Source: an uncultured Verrucomicrobiota bacterium (GTDB taxonomy: Bacteria > Verrucomicrobiota > Verrucomicrobiae > Opitutales > Opitutaceae). From it: a stretch of 6,444 nucleotides of DNA. The DNA lies in NCBI GenBank assembly GCA_946481225.1, contig CAMLNJ010000179.1, positions 1-6,444 of the forward strand, given 5' to 3'. The first letter of the stretch is position 1; every line of letters starts with the position of its first letter. The translations under genes and the position numbers were made by a program. The notes below the pieces were generated by a model. That model made no database searches, had not been told where the DNA came from, and was given only the letters and a program-made list of their open reading frames with translations. Positions 1 to 6,444 of the stretch are shown piece by piece.

Positions 1-489
1 TTCCTCGGGCACGTCGGCATGCACTGTAGGAATGTCCGCGCTGGCGAGCGCCGCACGCTGTTCGGGGCCGCAGCTGTCGCAAGGAAGCAGCAGCGCTCCG
101 ACCACGCCGCGCGCGTGAAGAACCCCAGGCAATCGCGCCCAGCCCTCACCGCCCGCCGCGATGGGATCGAGCTTGAATCCAAGCGAGAGCGCGTGTCGCT
201 CCGCCCCTTGGCGCAAAAGGATCTGTCGGCGCCGGGTTGCCGGCGAAAGGCTCGATTCCTCGTCCGGGACCACGAGCGCGATCACGCCGCGAAACGCGGA
301 AGAGCGGGATCGGCGCATCAGCTCGCTCGCGACCGGGTCGAGCCGATATCCAAGGACGCCGGCCTCCTCGACCACGCGCTGGCGGGTCGACTCTTTCACG
401 CGCGGGCTGCCGCGCAGCGCCTCCGAAACGGTGGCGCGGGAGAGATTCAGCCGGGCGGCCAGGCTGCGAATCGAGAGTGTTTCGGACAT
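1..489 (-). CDS. LacI-family transcriptional regulator, N-terminal part (3' end outside window)
   Basis: The frame is open from an ATG at 489 to the left edge, giving 163 residues. Residues 4-23 form the helix-turn-helix, with the core LSRATVSEALRGSPRV at 16-31. The family pattern continues through the third helix (TRQRVVEEAGVLGYRLDP, 35-52) and a hinge whose ASEL at 54-57 holds the usual intercalating leucine. The ligand-binding domain starts near FRGVIALVVPD (66-76) and is cut in its first subdomain; full proteins of this family are about 330-350 residues. Known role: sugar-responsive dimeric repressor that binds palindromic operators. Inference: local regulator of the adjoining glycoside hydrolase and transporter genes, 42 bp after GH43 on the same strand. 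The effector cannot be told from the visible part. No Shine-Dalgarno precedes the ATG; the start was chosen because the helix-turn-helix begins three residues later, as is normal for the family. Confidence 0.93.
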   Translation of the reverse strand, partial: MSETLSIRSLAARLNLSRATVSEALRGSPRVKESTRQRVVEEAGVLGYRLDPVASELMRRSRSSAFRGVIALVVPDEESSLSPATRRRQILLRQGAERHALSLGFKLDPIAAGGEGWARLPGVLHARGVVGALLLPCDSCGPEQRAALASADIPTVHADVPEE

Positions 490-490
490 C

Positions 491-533
491 GGAACGGGGG
501 GCGGAGATCGGCGTTCCCTTCCAAGCGCCGATC
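491..533 (-). promoter_or_regulatory. Two overlapping, mutually exclusive hairpins in the lacI leader
   Basis: In the sense (minus) direction a perfect 8-bp inverted repeat, GATCGGCG/CGCCGATC, has arms at 533-526 and 513-506 with a 12-nt loop. Its first arm includes bases of the GH43 stop codon. A second repeat, GGAACG/CGTTCC, has arms at 517-512 and 496-491 with a 15-nt loop. It ends one base before the lacI ATG. The two share positions 512-513, and the second encloses one whole arm of the first, so they cannot form together. No U-tract follows, so a standard intrinsic terminator is unlikely. Possible roles are an mRNA switch around the lacI start, a 3'-end stabilising hairpin for GH43, or a protein-binding dyad. 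The repeats are read directly; the function is inference. Confidence 0.4.
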
Positions 534-2079
534 AGGCCGGCGGGAGCACGCGGAAGCGAAAATCGCGGAAGCGGACCGCGCCCTTGCCGCCGGCGTAGAG
601 GGCGGGGCGCAGGCTGAGGAAGGCGCCGGCCACGTTGTGGTGGTAGCAGGAGATTTCGAACTGCATCCAGTGGCGCGTCCATGACTCGCCATCCGGGCTG
701 TGCCACGTGGTCATGACGTCGCCGGCGTTGCGCAGGCGCAGGAAGAAGCGCCGCCCGATCTGCGCGGGCTTGGCGAAACTCGCGGTGTCGCCTTTGCCGT
801 ATTCGAGGAGCGCGGTGTCGGAGAATCCGAGGCCGGCGAAGAGTCGCTCGCTGTAGAAAACCAGAAGGCCGCCGGTGGCGCCGGGGTCGATCTCGACCTC
901 GACCTGCATCTCGTAGTCGTGCTCGCCGGTGATGAAGGAGAGGACGGAGCCGTCCTTCGGGTTGACGCCCCGGGCCCGGAGATGGAGGGCCTGGTCGGCG
1001 AAGCGGACGGCGTCGCGCGGCTCGCCGGAAGAGCGGAAGAGGGTCCATTGGACGCCGATCCGGTCGGCGGAAAAATCGTCGGAGCAGGCGAAGCCGTGCG
1101 CCACCGGCGCGCCGCGGGCGGGGACGGGGAGGGGGGCGGAGATGTCGGCGCCGGAGGCCTTCACCCAGCCGTCGTCGGTCCACTCGACGGGTTCCAAGAT
1201 GGTCTGGCGGCCAAGGTTGTAGTGGCCGTTCTCATACGCGTGGTAGACGAGATACCATTGCTTGTCGTCTGGTCCGGGGACGAGCGTGGCGTGGCCGCGC
1301 GACCACCATTTTTCCTTGGACGAGAGGGTGCGGACGACGGGGTTGTGGGGTGAGTTTTCCCAAGGGCCGTCGATGCCGCGGGAGCGCGCCATGACGACCA
1401 TGTGGCTGGTGGCGGGGCCGGCGGTGCCGCCCTCGGCGAGCACCATGTAGTAATAGTCGCCGCGGCGGAGGATCTTGGGGCCTTCCTGGGCGAAGGTCTC
1501 GACGTCCCAGTCCTCGGGATATTTCCAGCCGTCGTAGACTTTCTGCTCGGGGCCGACGGCGGAGAGTCCGTCGTCGGAGAGCGGCACGCGATAGCCGGCG
1601 CTCATGAACAGATAGCGTTCGCCGTCTTCGCCGACGGCGTGGCCGGGGTCGATTTTGCCGATCTTGAGATCGATCGGGTCGCTCCACGGGCCGGCGGGGG
1701 AGTCGGCGTGGACGACCATGTTGGTGAGCATGTCGCCGTTTAGCGCCGGGAAGTAGATGTAGTAGCGACCGGCGTGTTTGCAGAGGTCGGGGGCCCAGAC
1801 CGAGCCGACGTAGCGGTGGAGGGCGGGGCCGAGGGGGCGCCAGTTGACGAGGTCCCGCGAGTGCCAGACGAGGAGGCCGGGCGTGCTCTCGAAGGAGGAG
1901 TGGACCATGTAGTAGTCGCGGCCTTCCTTGAGGACGGAGGGATCGGGGTAGTCGCCCGCGAGGACGGGGTTCAGGAAGGTGCCGTCGCCGAGGTCGGCTT
2001 TGCGCTGTTCCGGGAGCGCCGGGGAGAAGCGGGCCGGCGCGGGGGCGACAGGGAGGGTGGCGTTGACGGAAGCGGGCAT
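532..2079 (-). CDS. GH43 glycoside hydrolase (beta-xylosidase / alpha-L-arabinofuranosidase) with C-terminal beta-sandwich domain
   Basis: A 515-residue protein. The N-terminal five-bladed propeller domain (about 35-320) carries the three GH43 acidic residues in context: D46 in GDYPDPSV (general base), D144 in KIDPGHAVG (pKa modulator) and E199 in FAQEGPKI (general acid). RGHATLVPGP (261-270) is also typical. Residues about 333-512 form a concanavalin-A-like C-terminal module found in many GH43 xylosidases. Family role: hydrolysis of beta-xylosyl or alpha-L-arabinosyl ends of xylo-, arabino- or xyloglucan oligosaccharides; the exact specificity cannot be read. No signal peptide, so probably cytoplasmic. 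The frame stays open far upstream through the ATPase gene, so the start rests on homology and context. The ATG at 2079 gives a short tail before the catalytic domain, clears the ATPase stop by 77 bp and shares its context with the GH1 start. No Shine-Dalgarno. Confidence 0.92.
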   Translation of the reverse strand: MPASVNATLPVAPAPARFSPALPEQRKADLGDGTFLNPVLAGDYPDPSVLKEGRDYYMVHSSFESTPGLLVWHSRDLVNWRPLGPALHRYVGSVWAPDLCKHAGRYYIYFPALNGDMLTNMVVHADSPAGPWSDPIDLKIGKIDPGHAVGEDGERYLFMSAGYRVPLSDDGLSAVGPEQKVYDGWKYPEDWDVETFAQEGPKILRRGDYYYMVLAEGGTAGPATSHMVVMARSRGIDGPWENSPHNPVVRTLSSKEKWWSRGHATLVPGPDDKQWYLVYHAYENGHYNLGRQTILEPVEWTDDGWVKASGADISAPLPVPARGAPVAHGFACSDDFSADRIGVQWTLFRSSGEPRDAVRFADQALHLRARGVNPKDGSVLSFITGEHDYEMQVEVEIDPGATGGLLVFYSERLFAGLGFSDTALLEYGKGDTASFAKPAQIGRRFFLRLRNAGDVMTTWHSPDGESWTRHWMQFEISCYHHNVAGAFLSLRPALYAGGKGAVRFRDFRFRVLPPA

Positions 2080-2081
2080 GG
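2067..2081 (-). repeat. Start-site repeat, copy at GH43 (other copy 4761-4775)
   Basis: The 15 bases CCATGCCCGCTTCCG (sense) spanning the start codon are identical at the GH43 and GH1 genes, encoding MPAS in both with the same codons. The flanks differ at once on both sides. This supports both start choices and may be a favoured translation-start context in a genome without Shine-Dalgarno sites, though a shared N-terminal codon run by chance is possible. Confidence 0.45.
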
Positions 2082-2156
2082 ATCGAGCGAGGGAGGGGGG
2101 GGGAAGCCTCGGCGGAGGATGACGATCAGGCGCCGGCGGGGCGCGGCGCGGCGTGG
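2080..2156 (-). other. ATPase-GH43 intergenic leader with a C9 homopolymer
   Basis: A 77-bp spacer. In the mRNA it is pyrimidine-rich close to the GH43 start. It contains nine consecutive C (G on the + strand at 2095-2103), 16 nt before the ATG, followed by T-CCC and CTCGCTCG. There is no GGAGG-like site, no U-tract terminator and no convincing -10/-35 pair, so co-transcription with the ATPase gene is the simplest reading. Confidence 0.5.
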
Positions 2157-3296
<1,140 letters not shown>

Positions 3297-3350
3297 TGTG
3301 GCGAGGAAGCTGGTGGGGGTTGGGGACGTGGGATGGTGGGCCTGTCGCGG

Positions 3351-3376
3351 GGGATCGTCGGACACCGGACGGTCCC
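3351..3376 (-). promoter_or_regulatory. Imperfect dyad / hairpin between GH1 and the ABC ATPase gene
   Basis: In the sense direction GGGA-C-CGTC and GACG-A-TCCC form a nine-position stem with one C/A mismatch and an 8-nt loop. It lies 38 bp after the GH1 stop and 54 bp before the ATPase ATG. No U-run follows, so it is not a classical intrinsic terminator. It could be a repressor operator, an mRNA-processing or stabilising hairpin, or chance in GC-rich DNA. The rest of the 118-bp gap (3297-3414) shows no promoter I would defend. Confidence 0.3.
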
Positions 3377-3414
3377 ATGCCAAGCGCGTGGGTCCGAGCA
3401 AAACGGGATGCGGT

Positions 3415-4773
3415 TCAGACGATGCGGTTGGCGCGGATGATCTCCGAGTAGTAGTGGGCGGAGAGCTTGGGGGTGCGCTTTTGCGTCTTGTAGTCGACGT
3501 GGGTGAGGCCGAAGCGGCGCTTGTAGCCGTCCTCCCACTCGAAGTTGTCCATGAAGGACCAGTGGAAATAGCCTTTGACCGGGGCGCCGTCGACGATGCC
3601 GCGCTGGAGTTCGCGGAGGTAGGAGCGGGTGAATTCGCGGCGGTGAAGGTCGAGGACCTCGCCGCGGGCGTCGGGCGCGTCGTCGTCGTAGCCGCAGCCG
3701 TTTTCGGTGATGTAGATCGCCTTGTGGCCGTAGGCCGCGGCGGCGAGGCGGGGGCCCCAGTAGAGGCATTGGGGGTGCCAGTGGAGCCAGCCGCTGTCGG
3801 CGCGCGGGTAGGTGGCGTTGGGACGCAGCTCCTCGGGCTGGCCGTCGCGGCCGGCGCGCACGAAGGTGCCGGCGTAGATGTTGAGGCCGAGGAAGTCGGT
3901 GGGGAGCGAGATGAGGTCGAAGTCGCCCTTGGCGACGACGGGGCGGTCGGCGCCGCAGCGGCGGAGGTAGGTGGCGGAGTAGCGCCCGGAGGCGATGGCG
4001 CCGAGGATGTGTTCGTTGCGCAGGCGGAACCACGCGTGGGCGGCGGCGATGTCGTCGGCGGTTTCGAAGAGGGGGGTGCAGATGTCGCTGTTGTCGGTGA
4101 GGCCGACGCGGGCGCCCTTGCCGCCGTGCTCGCGGACGGCGCGCACGCCGTGGCCGTGGGCGAGGATGGCGTGGTGGTAGGTCTGGTTGAGGAGCTGCGG
4201 GGAGACGGGGCGGGAGGGCGCCTTGCCGGGTTTGCCGGGGCCGTAGGCGAGGAGGGTGAAGCAGCGGATCTCGTTCAACGTGATCCAGTTTTTAACCTGT
4301 CCTGAAAACGTGGATACGATGGTGTCGGCGTAGCGGCCGAAGGCTTCGGGGGTGACGCGCGCGGTCCAGCCGCCGCGGTCCTCGAGGGCCTGGGGGAGGT
4401 CCCAATGGAACATGGTGACCCAGGGGGTGATGCCGTTCTCGCCCATGGCGTCGAAGAGGCGGCGGTAGAAGTCGAGGCCCTTGCGGTTGAGCGGGCCGTC
4501 GCCCTGCGGGTAGATGCGGGGCCAGGCGAGGGAGAGGCGGTAGTTTTTGACGCCGAGTTCGCGCATGAGCGCGAAGTCTTTTTTGAAGAGCCGATAGTGG
4601 TCGCAGGCGGGCTCGAGGGTGTCGCCGCCGTGGATGGCGCCGGGGCGTTTGGCGAGGCGGTCCCAGACGGACTCGCCTTTGCCGGCGGCGGAGGCGGCGC
4701 CCTCGATTTGGGGGGCGGCGGCGGCGACGCCCCAGACGAAGCGGGGAGGGAATGAGCGGGCGGAAGCGGGCAT
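3415..4773 (-). CDS. GH1 beta-glucosidase (family 1 glycoside hydrolase)
   Basis: A 452-residue protein, the usual length for a bacterial GH1 (beta/alpha)8 barrel, complete at both ends. Visible motifs are the N-terminal [15 protein letters not shown] (12-26, with Q22), FHWDLPQAL (122-130, H123), the acid/base motif TLNEIR (165-170, E168), LGLNIY (295-300), the nucleophile motif ITENG (355-359, E357) and [18 protein letters not shown] (405-422, with sugar-binding W405, E412, W413). Family reaction: retaining hydrolysis of terminal beta-glucosides, sometimes beta-galactosides or 6-phospho forms. No signal peptide, so it probably acts in the cytoplasm on imported gluco- or xyloglucan oligosaccharides. 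The usual NEP has isoleucine after the catalytic Glu, and the usual Tyr before QIEG is proline (P21); both catalytic residues remain. It lies 111 bp after the GH74 gene on the same strand. The ATG at 4773 has no Shine-Dalgarno but gives the normal N-terminus. Confidence 0.96.
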   Translation of the reverse strand: MPASARSFPPRFVWGVAAAAPQIEGAASAAGKGESVWDRLAKRPGAIHGGDTLEPACDHYRLFKKDFALMRELGVKNYRLSLAWPRIYPQGDGPLNRKGLDFYRRLFDAMGENGITPWVTMFHWDLPQALEDRGGWTARVTPEAFGRYADTIVSTFSGQVKNWITLNEIRCFTLLAYGPGKPGKAPSRPVSPQLLNQTYHHAILAHGHGVRAVREHGGKGARVGLTDNSDICTPLFETADDIAAAHAWFRLRNEHILGAIASGRYSATYLRRCGADRPVVAKGDFDLISLPTDFLGLNIYAGTFVRAGRDGQPEELRPNATYPRADSGWLHWHPQCLYWGPRLAAAAYGHKAIYITENGCGYDDDAPDARGEVLDLHRREFTRSYLRELQRGIVDGAPVKGYFHWSFMDNFEWEDGYKRRFGLTHVDYKTQKRTPKLSAHYYSEIIRANRIV

Positions 4774-4775
4774 GG
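4761..4775 (-). repeat. Start-site repeat, copy at GH1 (other copy 2067-2081)
   Basis: This is the second copy of the 15-base element around a start codon. It covers two leader bases, the GH1 ATG and the next codons (MPAS). The leader further upstream is CU-rich, like that of GH43, but not identical. Confidence 0.45.
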
Positions 4776-4884
4776 TGACGGGTGAAGAGGAGGGGATGCT
4801 CAGGAGCGGAGCCGGGGGTGGAGCAGGAGGGGACGTCGCGGGGGGAAGGGGGGGCGGGGCGGGACGCGGGCGGCGGGCGTGTCG
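4774..4884 (-). promoter_or_regulatory. GH74-GH1 intergenic region: extreme strand asymmetry, G-quadruplex motif, rut-like RNA
   Basis: By hand count the 111 bases of the + strand are 69 G, 16 A, 18 C and 8 T, so the mRNA is about 62% C and 16% G. On the + (template) strand, 4840-4863 has G6-AA-G7-C-G4-C-G3. This is a full G3+N1-7 quadruplex pattern, with further GGG runs at 4868-4870 and 4875-4877. A C-rich, G-poor, unstructured RNA is what Rho factor loads on, so Rho-dependent attenuation between GH74 and GH1 is possible. No intrinsic terminator and no clear promoter are seen. The composition is observed; the roles are inference. Confidence 0.45.
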
Positions 4885-6444
4885 TTATTTCGCAGGTTCG
4901 CGGTAGAAGATGCCACGGCCGCGGGTGCCGACGTAGACGCGGCCGAAGACGCGGGGATCGGCGGCGAGGGCGCTGATGGAGTGGAACTGGAGGCTCTCGG
5001 GGTTGAGGCGCGTCCAGGTGCGGGCGCCGTCGAGGCTGCGGAAGATGCCGCGCTCCTGGCCGCGGCGGCCGGCGACGTAGATGGCCGGGACGCGGGAGCC
5101 GGGGGCGGCGTGGCCGAAGGCGATCTGGTGTCCGGCGACCTCCTCGGTGGCGCGCTCGAAGCTGCGGCCGTGGTCGGCGGAGCGGTGGAGGCCGGAGCGG
5201 TCGACGATCCAGACGTGGCCGGCGAGGCCGAAGACGCTGGCGAGGCGGCCGCCGCCGGGGCCGACCTGGGTGGTTTTGGCGAAGTTCAGGCCGCCGTCGG
5301 CGCTCGTGTAGACCGAGCCGTCGCGGGGGTCGTATGCGTAGAAGGCGGCCGGGTCGACGCGGTCGGCGACGGGGACGAGGCGTTCGGGGAGGCCGGCGGA
5401 TTTTTGCCAGGTTTTGCCGTGGTCGCGGGTGAGCCAGGCGTCCTGGTTTTCCGGGACCCAGAGGATGGTGTCGCCCTTGGCGGATACGGCCAGGTGGCCG
5501 TCGCCGGCGGACTCGACGGGGAGGGCGGGGAAGCGGGTCCAGGTGCGGCCGTTGTCGAGCGAGATGGCGCCGCCTTTCCAATAGGCGCGGGCGGCGATGT
5601 CGGGGGCGAGGCCGGCGACGTCGAGGGAAGTGTTGCGTCCGGTGGAGGGCTTGAAGAAGCCGGCCTCGGGGGAGGCGTCGAGGCGTTCGTGGCGGAAGCC
5701 GTCGATATCCCACATGGCGCTGAGGAGGGGGGCGCCGGAGGCGGGGCTGACGAGTTGGTTGATGACGGTTTCCTCGATGCCTTGGGCGCGGACGAGCCAG
5801 GTGGTGGGCTGGTCGCGGTCGAGGGCGGTGAGGTTGTCGGTGCCCCAGATGGTCATGCCGGTGCCGTAGAGGGCGCGGTCGGAATTGAAGGGATCGATCT
5901 CAAGGTCGCCGATCCAGTGGCCGAGGTCGGCCTTGGGTTTGCCCCAGCGCAGGTAATGGACGCCGTTTTCGTCGAAGGTGGCGGTCGGGGAGATTCGTTT
6001 CCAGGTGGCGCCTCCGTCGGTGCTGCGGAAGAGCTCGTCGTGGCGGGCCCAGCGGCAGAGGGTGTTGACGACGAGGACGCCGGGTTTTCGGGCGTCGAGG
6101 CCGAGGCCGGCGTAGCCGAAACGATCATCGGCGGAGGGCTTGAGCGGGGTGATGTCGGTCCAGGTTTGGGTGGCGGGGCGGTGTTTCCAGACGGCGCCGT
6201 CGGAAAGGCCGTTGGGGCCGGCGTCGTCGCCGTAGGTGAGGTAGAGCCAGCCGTCGGGTCCGAATTTGGCCTGGTGGGGACGGAGGCCGAGGGGCTGGCG
6301 TGAGACGGGCGCCCAGGTGGCGCCGGCGTCGTCGCTGCGCCAGAGCGGCGCCGTGGGGCTGGATACGGCGGCGTAGATGACGCGGGAGGGGGCGGGAGCG
6401 GGGGCTTTGTCGGAGGAGGGTCTCCGTGTGGTGGCCTTGCCGGC
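4885..6444 (-). CDS. GH74 xyloglucanase-type beta-propeller protein, C-terminal 519 residues (5' end outside window)
   Basis: The frame is open from the right edge to a TAA at 4885-4887. Residues here are counted from the edge. GH74-specific stretches follow in family order: GLRPHQAKFGPDGWLYLTYG (53-72), WTDITPLKP (95-103), RFGYAGLGLDARKPG (108-122), WIGDLEIDPFNSDRALYGTG (177-196) and WDIDGFRHERLD (245-256). D246 in the last is at the expected place of the C-terminal catalytic Asp. Asp-box/BNR turns recur near 37-44, 141-148, 296-302, 340-346, 381-387, 422-429 and 470-477, as in the twin seven-bladed propellers. Known family role: endo-hydrolysis of beta-1,4-glucan in xyloglucan, usually secreted. 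About 200-250 N-terminal residues, including the other catalytic Asp and any signal peptide, lie outside. The protein ends directly after the last blade with no binding module. A more general BNR/sialidase-like name is possible, but the motifs favour GH74. Confidence 0.88.
   Translation of the reverse strand, partial: AGKATTRRPSSDKAPAPAPSRVIYAAVSSPTAPLWRSDDAGATWAPVSRQPLGLRPHQAKFGPDGWLYLTYGDDAGPNGLSDGAVWKHRPATQTWTDITPLKPSADDRFGYAGLGLDARKPGVLVVNTLCRWARHDELFRSTDGGATWKRISPTATFDENGVHYLRWGKPKADLGHWIGDLEIDPFNSDRALYGTGMTIWGTDNLTALDRDQPTTWLVRAQGIEETVINQLVSPASGAPLLSAMWDIDGFRHERLDASPEAGFFKPSTGRNTSLDVAGLAPDIAARAYWKGGAISLDNGRTWTRFPALPVESAGDGHLAVSAKGDTILWVPENQDAWLTRDHGKTWQKSAGLPERLVPVADRVDPAAFYAYDPRDGSVYTSADGGLNFAKTTQVGPGGGRLASVFGLAGHVWIVDRSGLHRSADHGRSFERATEEVAGHQIAFGHAAPGSRVPAIYVAGRRGQERGIFRSLDGARTWTRLNPESLQFHSISALAADPRVFGRVYVGTRGRGIFYREPAK

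Noticed and set aside
146..1183. 345-codon minus-strand frame within GH43 and lacI
   Set aside because: Arg/Pro-rich shifted frame of GH43 and the lacI start, with no recognisable domain.
2131..2156. GCGCC/GGCGC hairpin after the ATPase stop as a terminator
   Set aside because: Arises from a simple GCGC-rich run, with short arms and no U-tract.
3297..3401. 35-residue N-terminal extension of the ATPase from an ATG at 3401
   Set aside because: The family starts at the [13 protein letters not shown] equivalent. The extension has no conserved pattern and covers the intergenic dyad.
3297..3414. Possible sigma-70 promoter near TTGCTC / TTGGCA in the GH1-ATPase gap
   Set aside because: No acceptable -10 box at proper spacing could be found.
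4292..5713. 473-codon minus-strand frame linking GH74 and GH1
   Set aside because: Almost entirely Arg/Pro/His; a shifted frame of both genes running through the gap, not a real fusion.
4879..6303. 474-codon open frame on the + strand opposite GH74
   Set aside because: Gly/Ala/Glu/Val/Asp-rich with no fold-like pattern. It mirrors the GC-rich codons of the GH74 gene, whose frame has clear family motifs.

Overview
All coding sequence here lies on the minus strand, so transcription runs right to left. The DNA is very GC-rich. The + strand is heavily G-biased, so the mRNAs are C-rich. Five genes account for almost the whole window, two of them cut by its ends. In transcription order they are: the C-terminal two-thirds of a GH74 xyloglucanase-type beta-propeller protein (6444-4885, start off the right edge); a GH1 beta-glucosidase (4773-3415); a MalK/UgpC-type sugar-ABC ATPase (3296-2157); a GH43 beta-xylosidase/alpha-L-arabinofuranosidase (2079-532); and the first 163 residues of a LacI-family repressor (489-1, end off the left edge). 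The four gaps are 42 to 118 bp. No RNA gene, mobile element or CRISPR array was seen.

Together this reads as a hemicellulose-utilisation locus, most simply for xyloglucan. The GH74 enzyme would cut the glucan backbone and the ABC importer would be powered by the MalK-like ATPase. GH43 would remove xylose or arabinose units and GH1 would remove terminal beta-glucose from the imported oligosaccharides. The LacI protein would sense a product and repress the cluster. The GH1 and GH43 proteins show no signal peptide and are probably cytoplasmic. The importer's permeases and binding protein, and the alpha-xylosidase and galactosidase expected for full xyloglucan breakdown, are not in the window.

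The likely source is a high-GC polysaccharide-degrading bacterium, perhaps of the Opitutaceae (Verrucomicrobiota). This is an impression from gene style, GC content and the absence of Shine-Dalgarno sites, not a demonstrated assignment.

The genes are recognisable families and I see no clearly new system. The less ordinary signals lie between the genes. All four visible starts lack a Shine-Dalgarno sequence and have pyrimidine-rich leaders. The GH74-GH1 gap is an extreme G-on-template tract with a G-quadruplex motif and a rut-like C-rich RNA. Two mutually exclusive hairpins sit between GH43 and lacI. An imperfect dyad lies between GH1 and the ATPase gene. The first 15 bases around the GH1 and GH43 starts are identical.
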